Origin: Blattamonas nauphoetae
Lineage: Eukaryota; Preaxostyla; Oxymonadida
DNA length: 64,000 bases
Assembly (NCBI GenBank): GCA_033064195.1
Contig: JARBJD010000112.1
Coordinates: 62,001 to 126,000, forward strand
Reading direction: 5' to 3'
Below are positions 1 through 13,100 of the stretch, one piece after another (position 1 is the first letter of the stretch; each line of letters opens with the position of its first letter). The translations under genes and the position numbers were made by a program. The notes beneath the pieces are model-generated. The model was given only the letters and a program-made list of their open reading frames with translations, was not told the DNA's origin and did no database searches.

Positions 1-3000
1 TGTGTTCTTTGGTTTGAACGGTTTTGCTGTTGCTTGGATGGTGCCCTTCGACTCAACCTTTTGTTCCTTTTCGTTGATCGAGTGATCTCCTTTGGGAACA
101 GGCTCGTCATCGATGAATCCTTCTCGCCGTTTTCTGATCCATTCCCTGATTTCTTCTTCCTTCTCATCCATGAATGACTCGAAATCACTTCCAAACATGG
201 ATTCTGTTGAGTTGTCGTTTTTCCCGTCTTCGGTTGCTGAAGCTGGAGGAGTTGTCGTTCCAGAGGTTGGCGTTCCTCCATTTTCTTGAGAGTTAGTGTT
301 CGCATTCTTCCCTTTTGGGTCTTTATTCTCCTTCTTCGATTCTTTACCTTCTTGCACTGGGCGGTTGAATAGAGTCGGGATGGTAATGGCAGTTGGAAGG
401 TCGGTGTGGAGGAGGTGGTGGAGTTCCTTCTCTTTTTCTTCTTTTTCGAGCCGTTTCTTCTCCTCCTTTTCTCGCCATTTGCGTTCTTTTTCCAGTCTCA
501 CCTTTTCTTCTTTGTCTCTTTTTTCTTTCTCTTCTTTTCGCTTCTTGTCCTCTATGATTTGGAGTTCTTTCTTTTCTCGTTCTTCTTTCTCCCTCCTCTT
601 CTGCTCTTTCTTTGATTCTCTCTTCTTTTTTCTTTCTTCTTCTGCCTTCTGTGCAATATTGATTTTCTCGGCTTCAAAGAGTTCTTTTTCTTTCTTTTTG
701 TTTCTTTCCTCTTCCTCCTTTCTTTTCCTCTCCTTCTCTTTGTTCTCCTTTTGTTCTTTCCGCTTCAATTCAACTTTTTCTTTTCGTTCTTTCTCAAGTT
801 TCCTTTCTCTCTCTAAGCGCTCCTCTTCTTTCTTCTTTAAGATTTGTTTTTCTTCTTCTGTCAACTCTTTGACTGGTTCTGTTTGTTCCTTTGCTTTCTT
901 ACCCTTCTTTCCGTTCGTGGAAGCTGTCGAATTTGTAGATTCAGGTGGTATCTGCGACTGCCCATCTGATGAGTGCGCATTCTCCTTTTCACGAAGTTCT
1001 TTTTCTTCTTTTTCTTTTCGAAGTTTTTCTGTTCGTTCTCGCTCCTCAGCTTTTCGAAGCTCTTCTTTTCTTAGTTCCTCCTTTCTCCTCTCTTCCTTCT
1101 TCCGTTCTTCCTCCCTCCGTTTCGCGTCTTCTTGTTCCTTTTGTTTTTGTGCTGCGAGTTGGTCGGAGTTATCGCTTGGATTGGTGCTCGCTTGTGTTTC
1201 TTGGTTCTTTTTCCGTTTTGCTCGCTTCCGTTTGCTCTTTGAGAGAGGTTCTTCCTGTTTGCTCTTCGGGCGAGGTTCGTTCTGTTTGCTTCTCTGTTCG
1301 AGCTCCCTTCTCTCTCGGAGATCTCTGGCTTTGTCCGTCTCGATCTCTTCGATAGCATCTTCCTCCTTCTTCTCCACAAGATGTTTTTCCGGCTTCAGCT
1401 GTTCCTGGAGGTCCATGACCCCTCGTCTGAGCTCAATCGCGTCAACCCAATCATATGGAACATCCATTCCGCCTGTCAGCTCGCTATTTTGGATATGTTC
1501 CACAGTCTGAAGGGCAGTCTCTTCGATTTCCAGGAGTTGTTTGGTGACACGTTCGTATTCTGCGTTTCGCTCTTCTATTGTGCCCCAATCGTCATCATCA
1601 AGTTCCTCTTCATCGAGCCCTTCCTCGTCCTTCTCAAGACAGATAAACTCCTTTCTTCTCATCAGATTCAACTCAATCTGCAGATCTTCAGTCTCTGAAA
1701 GTCGAAAAAGCTGACTCGGGAACGGGACGAAGACCGACGGCATGGGAACCATGAAAAGAGAGAATCTGGTCTGTGGGTAGAGACTGGGCTTGGACTTGTG
1801 CTCGAAACGAACCACAGACGAGAGAGGGACAGAAGCCATTGGAAATTCTGACGTGATGGCAATCGGAGTCGCTGAGGAATTCGTCGGCGATCCAAATGTT
1901 GATGTATTCAGTGGGAAGATCGTCCAACTGGAATAGGAGCGGATGTCCTCAAAAAGGGCTGAGAGTGTGAACGGATGAGAGAAGAGAGTGGAGAGGTCGG
2001 AGAGTTGCATCATCGGTGATGTGTCCGCACTTATTGGAAAGCGGGCGATATAGATGGAGTTCGGAGCAGACGAGATTGTGAAAGGCAAGTTCAGCTGCAG
2101 TGAGTTGAGAGAGAGGGGGAATCGGAGCTGTTTCTGTGTTGTTTCATCTATCATTGTGAGATTGGTGGGAGTGTTCGTATTCAAAGAGTCTGAGACAGTC
2201 ATCAACACCTCAACGGGATAGCTGTTCCACAAGCACCATCTTCTGATCGTAGTTTTGACTGGCTCAGCTTGCTTTCCAGGAATCACAGGTTGTGTTGTGG
2301 GTGGGCCGGAACGTTCAAATGGCTTGAGTTGATCTTGATCTGGGAGGAGTGTGTTGAGGAGTGTCGAGAGGCCAGCTTCTACGTGAGTGCTCCGGAAGGA
2401 TCCAATCACAGAGTTGAGTCTGGAGTCTCCGATTGACATTTCTGGAGGAGTAGAAAGAAGTTCAGGGTCGGTAATATCAAAATCATCCGTGATTTCAGAT
2501 GATGGTGCTAGCCTCATCATCGCGTCAGAGAACAATTTGAAATTCTTTGAAATGTGAGCTTCCGAAAGAGCCTGGAGTTCTGGGTGATCCAATCCAATCT
2601 TCGGCTGAGGGACAGGTGGAGGTGGCTGGGACGGCTCTTCAAGATCGATGGGTGGGGAGATGAATTTCATGAGGTGTGCTGGGATATTGGCGAGCTCGTT
2701 TCCGAAGATGTCGTCCAAGTGTTTGAGGAATGATGGACTGATTGTTTCTGGTTGCTGCTGCAAGAATTGTAAAACGGTTGTGTTGGGATTTGTAGGAAGG
2801 AGTGGAGGTTGTATCTCCGGTTGTGGAATTGAAGGAGGCATTTCGTTTGGATACGATGGGGAGAGGGGGGTTGGAGCTTCATCGGTGTGGAGTTGGTTCT
2901 CAGAAACGTCAATCTCCTCATTTGAAGGCCTGCTGAGTGGAATTGAGAGTGTAGTCGGCTCCAAAACATCATTTGTTCTGTTGTCAATGATCATATTGGC

Positions 3001-6000
3001 TGCTTCCTCTTCTTCCTGTCTTTCTTGGCATTGTGCTCGGAGAGTCTCGACAATCACATCAATCTTCTCGATGTCTCTGGTGATGTTGTAATGTCTGTGC
3101 TCCATCGTCTCCTGTTCAATCAGACCAACACGGATACCAAATGGCGAGCCTGTGTAGAGGTTGACCGGGATTTTGGTTGGGTCCTTCTTTCCCTCCTTCT
3201 TTTGCTCATCGTCATTTCCAGGGCTGTTGTCCTCTCCTCCATCGACAATCAACTTGTCATCAGTAATCCCGCTCCATCTTTCAGCAGAGTATCCATCTCC
3301 GAGTGTGGTCCGGTACGACTGCGATGTGTGGAACGACCCAAATGTGGCGGTATCGTCCCGTTTGTTGTCGCTCTCCATCATGTTCCCGTGAACCAACGAT
3401 TCTAAGGCCCTGAGACCGTCTGACGAAAGGAGATCGTACTTCAGAATGGAGTACGAGGAGAAGAGGCGGAAGAGTTTGGTGGCAGCGATGGACAGCTGTG
3501 AGCCCATCTGGTTGAGGTAGTCGAGAAGGTACTGCTTGAGGAAAGGCGAGAGACCGCCTTCGATCAGCGAGTAGACTGGAGGACCAGCTTTTGAGTCTTC
3601 GACGCGGCACTGCACTGTCTTTGCATCTGCCGAGAGTTCGAATTGGATTGGGACGTTTTTGGGCTGTTGGGGAATGGTGGGGATGAATGAGTGCGGGATG
3701 TTCCATTCGGTTCTCCCACCGCTTCGGATCTCTCCGTCGTTTCCCTCCACCACAACCCACCCTCGGAAGTACTCCAGCCAGCGATAGAACGGCAGGTTTT
3801 GGATGATGTGAGGACTGAAGTAGAGGACACTCTCGCTGGCTGGCTCTTTGAAGGCAATTTCGGCGTCTAACGACATGTTCGTGTTAAATTCGTGATTTGT
3901 GGAAACAAGTCCGGGTGGAATGGGAATTTTCTGAGGGGGGAAGAGAGCGCTGTTGGAGACAAACGGGAGAGACAGATGAGGGAGTGTTTGTGGTGGGAGA
4001 CTCGGAGTGATTGATGGGATGTGGAGAGCCTGCTCGCGTCGGTCCTCTTCGATCTGTCTCCTCCTCACAGAATCCTTCATCCTTCTCTGTTCTTCCTGTT
4101 CTTCACTCTTTCGCAAATTCTGATGCTTTTTGTAGATCTTCTTTTGGATGTTTCTGATCTGCGTGAGGAAGTTGCGTTCCCACTCGCTTTCCTGTTTCTC
4201 TTCGAGTGATAGAAGAATATCGTCGCGTTGTCGCCTCAACTCGTCCGCTTCGACTTTCAGCTGAAACCCACAATCGTCTCCATCTCTCCCAGTCCCAGGT
4301 GCTGGTGGAGTTGGAGTGTCAATCGCTTCTGCCTTCCGTTTCTTTCTGTCCTCCTCTTCTTTCTTCCACTCCGCTCGCGTCTCCTCCAATCCCTTCCGAA
4401 TCTTCTCCGGAGCGTTTTCCAACTCATCCAAGCGGAGAAGACGGAGCTTGTAGGCCAGTTCTTCCCGATGGTGTTCTCTCATCCGACCTGGCTTGACGTT
4501 CATGATGTACGGCAGGAAGTCTGTATCTTGCGAGCGATGGTTCAGCCTTCGTTTTGAAGGCGGGAGCCATGATATCGACGGCGAGGGGAATGGAGACTTG
4601 TTTTGAAGGGCGTGCTCGGTTAGCTTGGTGCTGAGATAGTTGGCCATTGGCATTTGTTGGAGGGTGTTGCGCTCATCAGCGTACGTTGGTGGTTTGAGTC
4701 GATTTGCTCGTTCAACGGTCTTTTTGGAATCAGCAATATTCTGAAACACATTTGGATGGGATTGGGAGATATTAGTGGCGTTTGGAGGAGGAAGAATCAT
4801 CGGAAGAGGGAATGATGTGGCTAAGAAAGTCGCATGGGTGGAAACACTTGAATTTGAGAGTAGAGAGGTTAGAAGAGTGGGTGGTTGGATAGGAAGATTG
4901 GTGAGGATGGAAGGCGATTGAAAAAGGGCTCCAACTGAATCTATGATCGGAGTAGTGTCTGGGACAGAGTCTTCTCGAGGTTCAGATTCATTTTTCTTTT
5001 TAGGTGGTGATTGTTCCTGTAATTCTATTGAAGATGGCTCCTGCACAGCATGTGCCTGGAATATGTCATATACTGTCCTCTTTTTGGGAGGAAGTGGTGT
5101 GAATGCAACCATAATTGATTTTAGTTGCTCCACTTCCCATAGGAGAGAAAATACGGTGTCTGCAAGTTCATGAAGAGTCGTTTCGAAAAGAGAGTAAGAA
5201 TGTCGTGAGTTTGCCTGATGTGTATTTGATGGATGCAAGATTGGTGAAGGTGGAATTGGTGTTGATACTGGTGACGATATAAACTGGATAAATGACTTGA
5301 AAAGAACGGAAGTTTCTTCTGGGGAGAAGTGGCTTTCTGGTGGCAGGGTTTTCAGTTTGCGTGTCACTGTTTTCTCAGATTTTCGTGTTTCATATCTTTT
5401 ATGTTTGGCTCCAAAATTCCAAGGATCTTTCTCTTCCTTTCCCGTTTCATCATATTTTTTGATTTGTCGTCGAAGTCTTCTCTCCACAATATGACGTCGC
5501 TTCAGTTTTTGCTTTTGGATGTGCTGTAAATCAGGATCTTCGATTGTTCGAGAATTTGAAAACGAAAGTTTGGCTAAATCAGGTGATAGCTTCACAGAAA
5601 ACGTGAAAGTGAGTGGAATTTGTCTAATACTGCGAAGGGTTTTCATTGTGTTTCTGAAAGTTGTGGAGTCAAGCGTTTCCAAGAGGATATCATCCCTGTT
5701 CACTCCCTCAATCCATCTTGTTCGTCCTCGTCGTTTCATCTTTCTCTTTTCTTTCCGAAGTTTCTGGTTTTGTTGTCTGATTTCAAGTGCATGTCTTGTT
5801 TTGAGAATTGACTCAAGTGACTTCGATGAAAGAATTGAATGCTTTGGTTGCCCGTCATAAATCTGTTCTTTGAGTCCAAGCCTAGAGTTCAAAGACATGG
5901 CTGACTGATATGTGTTTGTGTAATATTTTGAGGATGAGATCGTCGAGAAGCAGACAGAATTGTGGAGATAGTGTTTGACATCTCGTTCAAGGAAATCTAT

Positions 6001-7078
6001 TTCATCATCCACAGATGATGGAGAAAATGTATCATCTGTTGATAAATGAGAGGAACTGTGAGAAAACGTCACTCTAAGTGATGATGATGAGGACATAACC
6101 GAACGATCAGATCCTGTTGTATCAGACGCTCTCTCTGCCATTGTATGCCTCTGGACCGAGAAATATCCTTCGGCAAGGTAATCTCTAGCTCTAGTCTCAG
6201 AGACTGATGAAAGAGATGATGAATCAAATTCATCCCAATCACTCTGATGGCGATGTTCTTCTTCAATTTGTTGTTCGTTCTCAAGGACAGAATATCGTTG
6301 AATGCGTAATGCCTCGAACATTTGACGGGAAGCTCCTTCAATTACAGAGAGTTCTTAAGAGACAATAAACTGAATATTGAAACATACTGCTTGAGATAGA
6401 TGAGATACTCTTTCCTGATAGAGGAGGTGGGAGAAGTGTCGTAAGAACATCAAGCACCTACGAGAATGAATGAGATGGACAAAATAAGCTCGCGATACCT
6501 CAGTTTCATTCAGGAGAGATGGAGAAAGTTGAGCGGTCGCGAACCATCGTGGATCACATCCTCCATTTTCAACCCAAAGAGATATTATATCCCAACACGC
6601 TTCATAGACCATAACTTCTCTGATATATCCTTTGCGTGCATAGAGGATTGTTGAATTCAACGATGATGAGAGATCGACTGCGAGGCAATACATGTCAAGC
6701 GACATTCCATTTGATGTGTGCAAATAAGACTCATCAATGTCTAAACAGAATGGATAAAACGAAGAAAATGACAGGATATTCATTGAATGAGGAATATAGA
6801 TGACCTTTTCCATCGATGTGTGTTTTGACATAGAGGTTTATTCCGTAGTCCGTAATATAATTAATTACATCATTCGCGTAGCTCTGGACAACTGGGTTTG
6901 ATCCTCCAATGACAAATAATTGAACAAAAGGGCGGAGGATCCAAGTTTTAGAGTTGAGAAGGTAGGGTGAAGAAGATGCCAAGCTAAAGCGTTCACTTTG
7001 ACCTGATCGTTGATAATGTGTACTTGACAGCGGGGGAGGTTGGGAGGTACGGGAATTTGGAGGAATAGAAGGATGCAT
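1..7078 (-). CDS. Large coiled-coil protein, 3' end off the window, family unknown
   Basis: Inferred exons run 7078-6805, 6740-6499, 6457-6388 and 6353 down to the window edge. They give at least 2,313 codons in one consistent frame with no stop before base 1, so the C-terminus lies outside. The first 200 residues look folded. Residues about 200-1,000 are mixed Ser/Pro-rich and charged. Folded-looking stretches follow around 3.9-1.7 kb. The last 500 residues visible (1.6 kb to base 1) are an extreme Lys/Glu/Arg-rich coiled coil with runs such as EERKKEERRKEEL. The Ser/Phe-rich plus-strand reading frames over 90-1,510 are only its mirror image. I do not recognise the family. Large coiled-coil proteins of flagellar central-pair type would fit in size, but that is a guess. 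All three introns sit in the first 0.6 kb of coding sequence, then one 6.35-kb exon follows. The start ATG is 26 bp from the ESS2 start. Confidence 0.7.
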
Positions 7079-7104
7079 AAGAAACAAGAACGAAAAGGAA
7101 AAAA
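7079..7104. promoter_or_regulatory. 26-bp head-to-head gap between the coiled-coil gene and ESS2
   Basis: Only 26 purine-rich bases separate the two divergent ATGs. Both 5' UTRs and any core promoter must overlap the neighbouring gene or be extremely short. No TATA-like element is evident. The role is inferred from position alone. Confidence 0.4.
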
Positions 7105-8311
7105 ATGATGGCCTCATCTATGACGGAAAGGAAGATCCTGGAAGAAGATGAATATCAAGCCGCTCTAAGTTCAGTTGTTGAGAACGAGTTCTTCCCAGAG
7201 CTGAAGGCCATCAAGGCGATGACTGGTGGTGGAGAGGTCGCATCCTCTCCTCCAAAAGCTCAGAATATCTCTGAGTTTCATGCAAACTATCAAAGCGAAG
7301 ACGATGAATCGTTTGTTTTATGTGCGGTTTTAAGATTCTCGGGCACATCCCACTTTCATGTAGATTTCAGAAATTGATTCAGGAACAAAATCACCAATTA
7401 AGGATGCGAAATCATGTTTGTGTTTCTTCTTTCTATGGCATCATTGTTTAGTGGGCATATGCAGACATGAATGCGACAGATACGAACAGTACAACAATCA
7501 AAAGAACAGGACACCTCGCGCTGACTGAAGGAAAGAAAATATTGGCTGTATATGACTTCTCTGCTGGTAATTGATTGTTAATCGCTAGATAACCGATTTT
7601 GGGCAAGAGGGAAGGGAAGTTATCATGAATCCAGATATGCAAACTCAGTTTGGCACAATCCGCCGAAATGATGGAATGCTAAATCCAATTGGATTTCAAA
7701 TATCAGATCCTCTCACAATCCCATCAACGGGTGTCGTTCCCATAATGTCCGCCTCAAACACCCGCCTCCCACAAGGATATCAGGACGATATCATTCTTAT
7801 GCCGCCTCCCCAGCGAAAACTTCGTTCTGAAACTCAAGATCCATTTGAACCTGCTTCAACTGTGCCTCCACAATTTGGGGGAACACCAAATACCATGCCA
7901 TTTGTTCATACCCCGTCAATCGCTGATATCCAACCCGACACCCCATTCTATACATTTGGGCAGATTCTCTCCACACCGATTCCCATCACTGCTCCACACT
8001 ACAAACCACCAGCTGTCCGTGAACGTGACAGGGCAGCACATATTCTTGGTGAGAAAGCACGGAAGAACATGAAAAGCAGGGAGAAGCAGAGGAAGGAGGG
8101 TGCTCTGGCCACACAAAATGCGCTGCTCGGCCGAACTCCTTCGACACCTGGGATCGCTGGACTCTCAGCATCAGCACAGCAGTTCACACTGTCGAGGACA
8201 CAATTCAAATCAATGACGCCTTTCAGTACACCACGACTAAGGGAGCAGAATCTCCTGGCTGAGATGAAAAAGAAGAAGGAGGAGGACAAGAAGGGCGGAA
8301 AGCGAGGATGA
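7105..8311 (+). CDS. ESS2: ESS2/DGCR14 (Es2) nuclear splicing-associated protein
   Basis: Four exons (7105-7314, 7371-7415, 7452-7566, 7608-8311) give 357 residues. Es2 proteins are nuclear factors associated with the spliceosomal C complex. The N-terminal signature is visible: an ILEEDEYQAALSSVVENEFF block, then the acidic SEDDESF motif that in homologues is followed by a helical segment, here encoded after a 56-nt intron. The C-terminal half holds the conserved TPFYTFGQILSTP block, comparable to the TWGEVENTP block of animal proteins. A basic RERDRAAHILGEKARKNMKS helix follows, then a Ser/Thr-Pro region with FSTPR. The tail is Lys/Glu-rich (KKKKEEDKKGGKRG). It is shorter than the human protein (about 476 aa), mostly through loss of linker. 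The start is the first ATG after the divergent gap and begins directly in the conserved block. Confidence 0.85.
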
Positions 8312-8631
8312 ACTCTTTTTCTGTCTTGTTTTCGATTGTTTTGTTTTGTTTCTTCATTCAGGACCAATTGAGTCCTCTTGCATTTGTCACCAAAGACAAG
8401 AATTGAAAGGTGGTCCCTTTACCGACCATATTTATGGTCATTTACACTCACTTCACGAATTTTCACATTTTTGGCTTCACAAAATGACTGTCTTGCAGTC
8501 AAGGTTCATTCATCACGGCACAAGTTCAAAAGTCGACGTGATCAAGCCACAATAAAAACACAAAGAATCAGAGAAAGAACCAGTCGCATCAAACATCCAT
8601 TATCCACCTCAAATCTCTGAATATCCAATTT
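8312..8631. other. Intergenic stretch between ESS2 and CSA
   Basis: This 320-bp gap separates two same-strand genes and is one of the longest in the first 35 kb. It contains only short unconvincing reading frames. I see no repeat, RNA gene or clear promoter motif in it. It presumably carries the ESS2 3' end and the promoter of the next gene. Confidence 0.5.
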
Positions 8632-10016
8632 ATGGACGAATTGAAACCGGAGACTCCTCTAGATGGAGAAATTTTGCCAAACCAACCGCCAAATTCCAAC
8701 AGATTCATTCTCACTGAAAATCATGTAAACATCCCTCATCCTGCCAAAGAAGTCACATATATGTGTATTGATAGTCGAGACAAGAAATTGTTTATCATTT
8801 TTCTGAATTCACCGAGAATTCCGTCTTCATCTTTTCAGCCTCGCTTACGTCACAAAAGGTGGGGTTACAGGGCTTGTAAACTGCAGCAAAGCCAGAAAAG
8901 AATGTCTACCTTTAGCATCCTCGAATGGGTACATCATTTTTCCTTGTTTATTTTCTCAGGACTGGGTTGCGCACTCTCACATCGTGCACGTTCCTTCCGT
9001 TTGATACTGGCATGCTGGCAACTGGTTGTCTGAATTCTTCTGTCGAGATTTGGGACACACGAACATTGACACTGTCCATCACATCCTCATTTCACGGGTT
9101 TCCCGTTCATTCACTGTCGTTCTCCTCAACACAACCACTTCTTGCCGTTGGTGGGAAGAACGGAACAATGTCGATCTACGACGTTCGTATTCAATCTTTC
9201 GTGCATAGTTTCAAGGGACACCTGCATACGGTTCAGTCGCTTCTGTGGGAGGGGCTGGACGACCACACCATCATCAGCGGGTCAGCTGACGGAACTGTCC
9301 GAGTGTGGGACAATCGCTGGCAGGGTGCAGTGTTTTGCTTGGACGGCGAGGCAGGTGCTTATAATGACGCGTCTGGGAAGAGTGGAGAGAGAGCGATTCG
9401 GACCAAAGGAGATTGGGCAGGTATGTCTTCGCCTTTTGGAATGTGTCAGATCCGACGGGTGCTGCGGTGAGGTGTGCACAGGCCAATCCGTCCGGGATTC
9501 TTTCGATGGGTCTGTTCGACCTTTCGCTGGTCGTTCTTGGCCGTGATCGTCGTGTGCAGTTGTGGGATGTCTTCTCCAATCAGAACGAGCTGATGCGACC
9601 TGAGCGGATGCAAAGTGGGACGATGATCCAAACAAGAATGCTCCGAGCAGAAATTGCACTCCCAAGAGGAATCGATGGAACTGCAGATTTCATGAACAAA
9701 GAAGTGGAAGTGTCGAGTGTGAACATGGGATATTGCTCGCGAACGAACACACGTTTGCTCGCTCTTTTCTTCATCTTTCCAAGTCATCGTCCCTCACGGG
9801 AACTATGTCTCGCAAATCGACCTCTCCTCACCACACCTCCACTCCCCAGAGTATGTCGACATCCCTTTTGAAGACGTTGGCTCTGCAACACTTGCCCATT
9901 TTCGGAATTGCTCGTCCTGCGTTGTGTACGAAGACCGGAAAAGGCCGAACATTGTTCCACTTTTGTTCACAGGTGGGTTTGACACCCTCATCAACATCTG
10001 GGATCTCCCCTCTTGA
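8632..10016 (+). CDS. ERCC8: CSA/ERCC8-like WD40 protein (transcription-coupled repair, CRL4 substrate receptor)
   Basis: Five exons (8632-8789, 8839-8928, 8960-9420, 9450-9752, 9784-10016) encode 414 residues, close to human CSA (396). CSA is the WD40 receptor of the CUL4-DDB1 ubiquitin ligase that acts on RNA polymerase II stalled at DNA damage. The repeats match in order: FDTGMLATGC...VEIWDTRTL corresponds to the human HDTGMFTSSSFD..LKVWDTN strand, then LLAVGGKNGTMSIYDVR, ISGSADGTVRVWDNR, LVVLGRDRRVQLWDV and a final FTGGFDTLINIWDL repeat. The long helical insert after the WDNR repeat is also placed as in CSA. The protein ends almost directly after the last blade, so the acidic C-terminal tail of animal CSA is missing. 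Introns are 29-49 nt. The gene converges on UAF1 with a 157-bp gap. Confidence 0.8.
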
Positions 10017-10173
10017 TTTCCCACCTTCTTCGTTTTGATCTTGTTTTATGCTTTGGACGAATCCTTTTCACAGAACACAGCGACAGGGAAGTTAATGTGG
10101 ATGCTAAATGAACAGAACAATATTTATTGAAATCTCCGGATTGGGTTGAAACAAAGAATATGGAAGAACCCAA

Positions 10174-13100
10174 CTAGGAAGGAACAGAGTGGTGGTAGTG
10201 GATAATCACTGGATCTGCCATCTTCCAATGTTTGGCCTTGACAGTGGCCAGAGTATCCCAAAGGTGGAGCAGAGACCCGTTGCAGGAAAGGGAGATGTCC
10301 TTGTTCTGGACGAGGGTGGAGACAATGCTCGTGATCGACCGCACAGACGTTGAGGGTGTGTGGAAGCCTTCGTGCGACGAGGTCTTGGTCTGGTTGTGTG
10401 TGTCTGGGATGATTCTGAGGGAGGGCGAGAGTGTCTGGTAGACAGAATAGAGGAAGGAGTGGACAGAAGAAATGAGGAGAGTTTCGATTGCTGTGAAGGA
10501 GTAAACACCTATGGAAGGAAGAGACGGGAGCAGGGTGTGATGTGAGCTGAGAGATAATGGTTTATTCGGACTTGTTTCCACCTGCGGACTGTTCTGCATT
10601 GGATTGCGGTCCGAATGGACAAGCTGGTAAGTGACCAGAACCGGCTGGCACGGCAGATCCCCTCGAATCACAGAGTATGCAATCCAGCGAGGGACGCACG
10701 TCGGATAAGGGCCGTCTGCGGTGAGGGCAGACTTCCTCCGAAGCTGAGACTGGTGTGTGTTCTTTTGCATGTCCATGTATTTGTCGAGAAGAGCCTGTTG
10801 TGCAAATTGATGGTATTTGTGGGGACGGTGGAGGTGTGACGTGGAAGCTGAAAGAGTCTGTTCTGACTGCTCCATCGGGGAGAGGGGAGTGTGTGGCGGT
10901 GAGTTGAAAGAAATGAGGGCGTTAATTGGATCGACCGTTGAAAGATCGTCGTTTCCACCGATCACACAGTCCGTCAGGGAATTTGTGTGCACAGTCTTGT
11001 AAGGATAGAAGCAAGACTCGCTTTGGGGGATGGTTGTGTGTGTGGTCAATGCTGTCGAGAACGGAGGTGATATGACTGAGGAGAGTGAAGAGAGCTTCTC
11101 TTTCCTCGGATTCGGGGCGGGCTGTGGAGTGATTTGAGACGTTGCGATGAATTCAGTGAGATTGCCAGAGGAGTTGGGATTTGACGAAAAGTTGTCGGAT
11201 GATGAGTCGGGATCTGGGTTTGGGTGCGATGTGTGCAGACCAGAGTACACACTACGCGGGTTGGATTTGCTGTGGAAGTTGTTCTGGGTCTGTTCGAACG
11301 GATAGAAGGCAGTAATTTCTGAGAAATTGCTGGAGTTGGGGATCAGCGTGGAGTAGAGTGGGTGAGGGACGACAGGGAGATGGGTGAGATTCTCGACTGT
11401 TTCGTGGAAAATCACAATGCCGTCACAGTCTCGACAGATGATGTCCGTTGATGGAGGGAAGATGGGCTCAGAGATGGGCGGGTCTGTCGGATTCACATCT
11501 TTCAGCGGAGTGTCATGGACGAGATCCCATCCGTCCCACGACTCGAAAAGGTTGAGCAGGCACTCCTCGCCCAAGTTGACCATGTGGCAGTACTCCACAT
11601 ACTCCTCGTTGTCGGTGTCCGTGTTGTCGCTGCTGTCACTTCCGTCTGATGTTTCCTTCACCTCTCCAGGCTGGCGTGTTCGCGATGGGACTCGTTTGCG
11701 AGGGGACCGGAGATGTGAATGGGTTCCATCTTTGGCTCTGTCCTCTCCTCGTTTTCGCTTCTTCATGTGAGGAATCGCAACGTGTTGGAACGTTGGGAAG
11801 ACACATCTGAAGCAGGAGGGTGTGGTGAGAGTGACTGAGACGTGGCCGAGGTGAGAATTGGCTTCGTACCATTCTCGCCGGAATTGTTGAGGTTGTGGGA
11901 ACTGCGACACATACTGGTCGATCTCGCCCTTCCCGAGGGTATCCTCCTTCCGCCCAGTCAGGACATTCCACAGACATACTGTGCCGTCCTCGTCTCTGCT
12001 CAGAATGTGCATCTGGTTGGACAATTTCCGCAGTTCAACAATCCCGGGTGAGCATTCGATGTCGAAGAGGGGCTCGGAATACGAAGGATCGTTTCGGTCT
12101 CGAAACACTGGCCAGAACTCAATTCGACGATTCGCCCGTGTTACACACAACATCAGCACTCGCTGTCCACCCTCTGCTGTCTTCCACACAAACACCATGT
12201 CAAGCACCGAGTTCAAATTCAATCCCTTCGCTTGCCCGGATTCCGTCTCGTCAGACACAATCCTCTGAGCGACGACATGCCGCTCCTTCACTCCAGGTCG
12301 GAACTTGGCTTGATCCATTTTGGCGACAGTGCCTGGTTGAGGTGTGTAGCGGTTGTCTGTCTTCTTCCGACGAGGGTTGAGGATGAAGCCCTTCTGCTGC
12401 TTCAGAGTGAGCTCGTCTTTGACGGTGGGTTTGTGGAGGATCTTGAAGAAAGGGTGGAGATACGGGTAGAGCCAGATGTGGAAGATCTCCGACTGGCGTC
12501 TCTCTCCGTCATCAGAGAACGACGAAGACACGGAGGAGTGGAGGGGTGGTGGGCGCTCTGACAGATACGGTGCGTGAGTGGGAGTGAGTCGGAACGTGCT
12601 GTTGAGGTCGTGCATGCTGGTCGAGTGGAGAGAATGAAACTCGTCGTCACGGTCTCGATCAACATCGCTCAGAAGGATGTCCGACACTGATTCCGGAACG
12701 AAGGGTGGAAGTGCAGTCAAACGTGACAACTTCTCTGAGCGTCGTTGAGTTGATGTCTTTTTCTTCTTTCGCGATTTTGTGGTGGAAGAAGGAGTTTTGG
12801 AGGCTTTGGTCAAGGAAGGTGGAATTCGCTGCTCGCCGGTTGGTGTTGGAGGAAATGATGCGATAGGGGATGTCTGCACGGTGTGTGGGGCACTTGTTTC
12901 TGACGGAGTGGTTGTTTGCGGAGATGGGTCCGAAGTTGATGGAGCAGAACTTGGTGAAGTTGTTGCTGTTTGAGAGGTCTGCGAAGAGTCTGTTCGTTGA
13001 TGTGTTTCGTCATCAGACACACCTGTGCGTGCGGGTGATGAGGAAGAAACATATTTTGCAGACGAGGACGAACCACTCGACTCGTCTCGACTTTTCGAAG

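Noticed and set aside
92-1510. Long Ser/Phe-rich plus-strand open frames
   Set aside because: They mirror the Lys/Glu-rich minus-strand coiled coil, which runs in one unbroken frame off the left edge.
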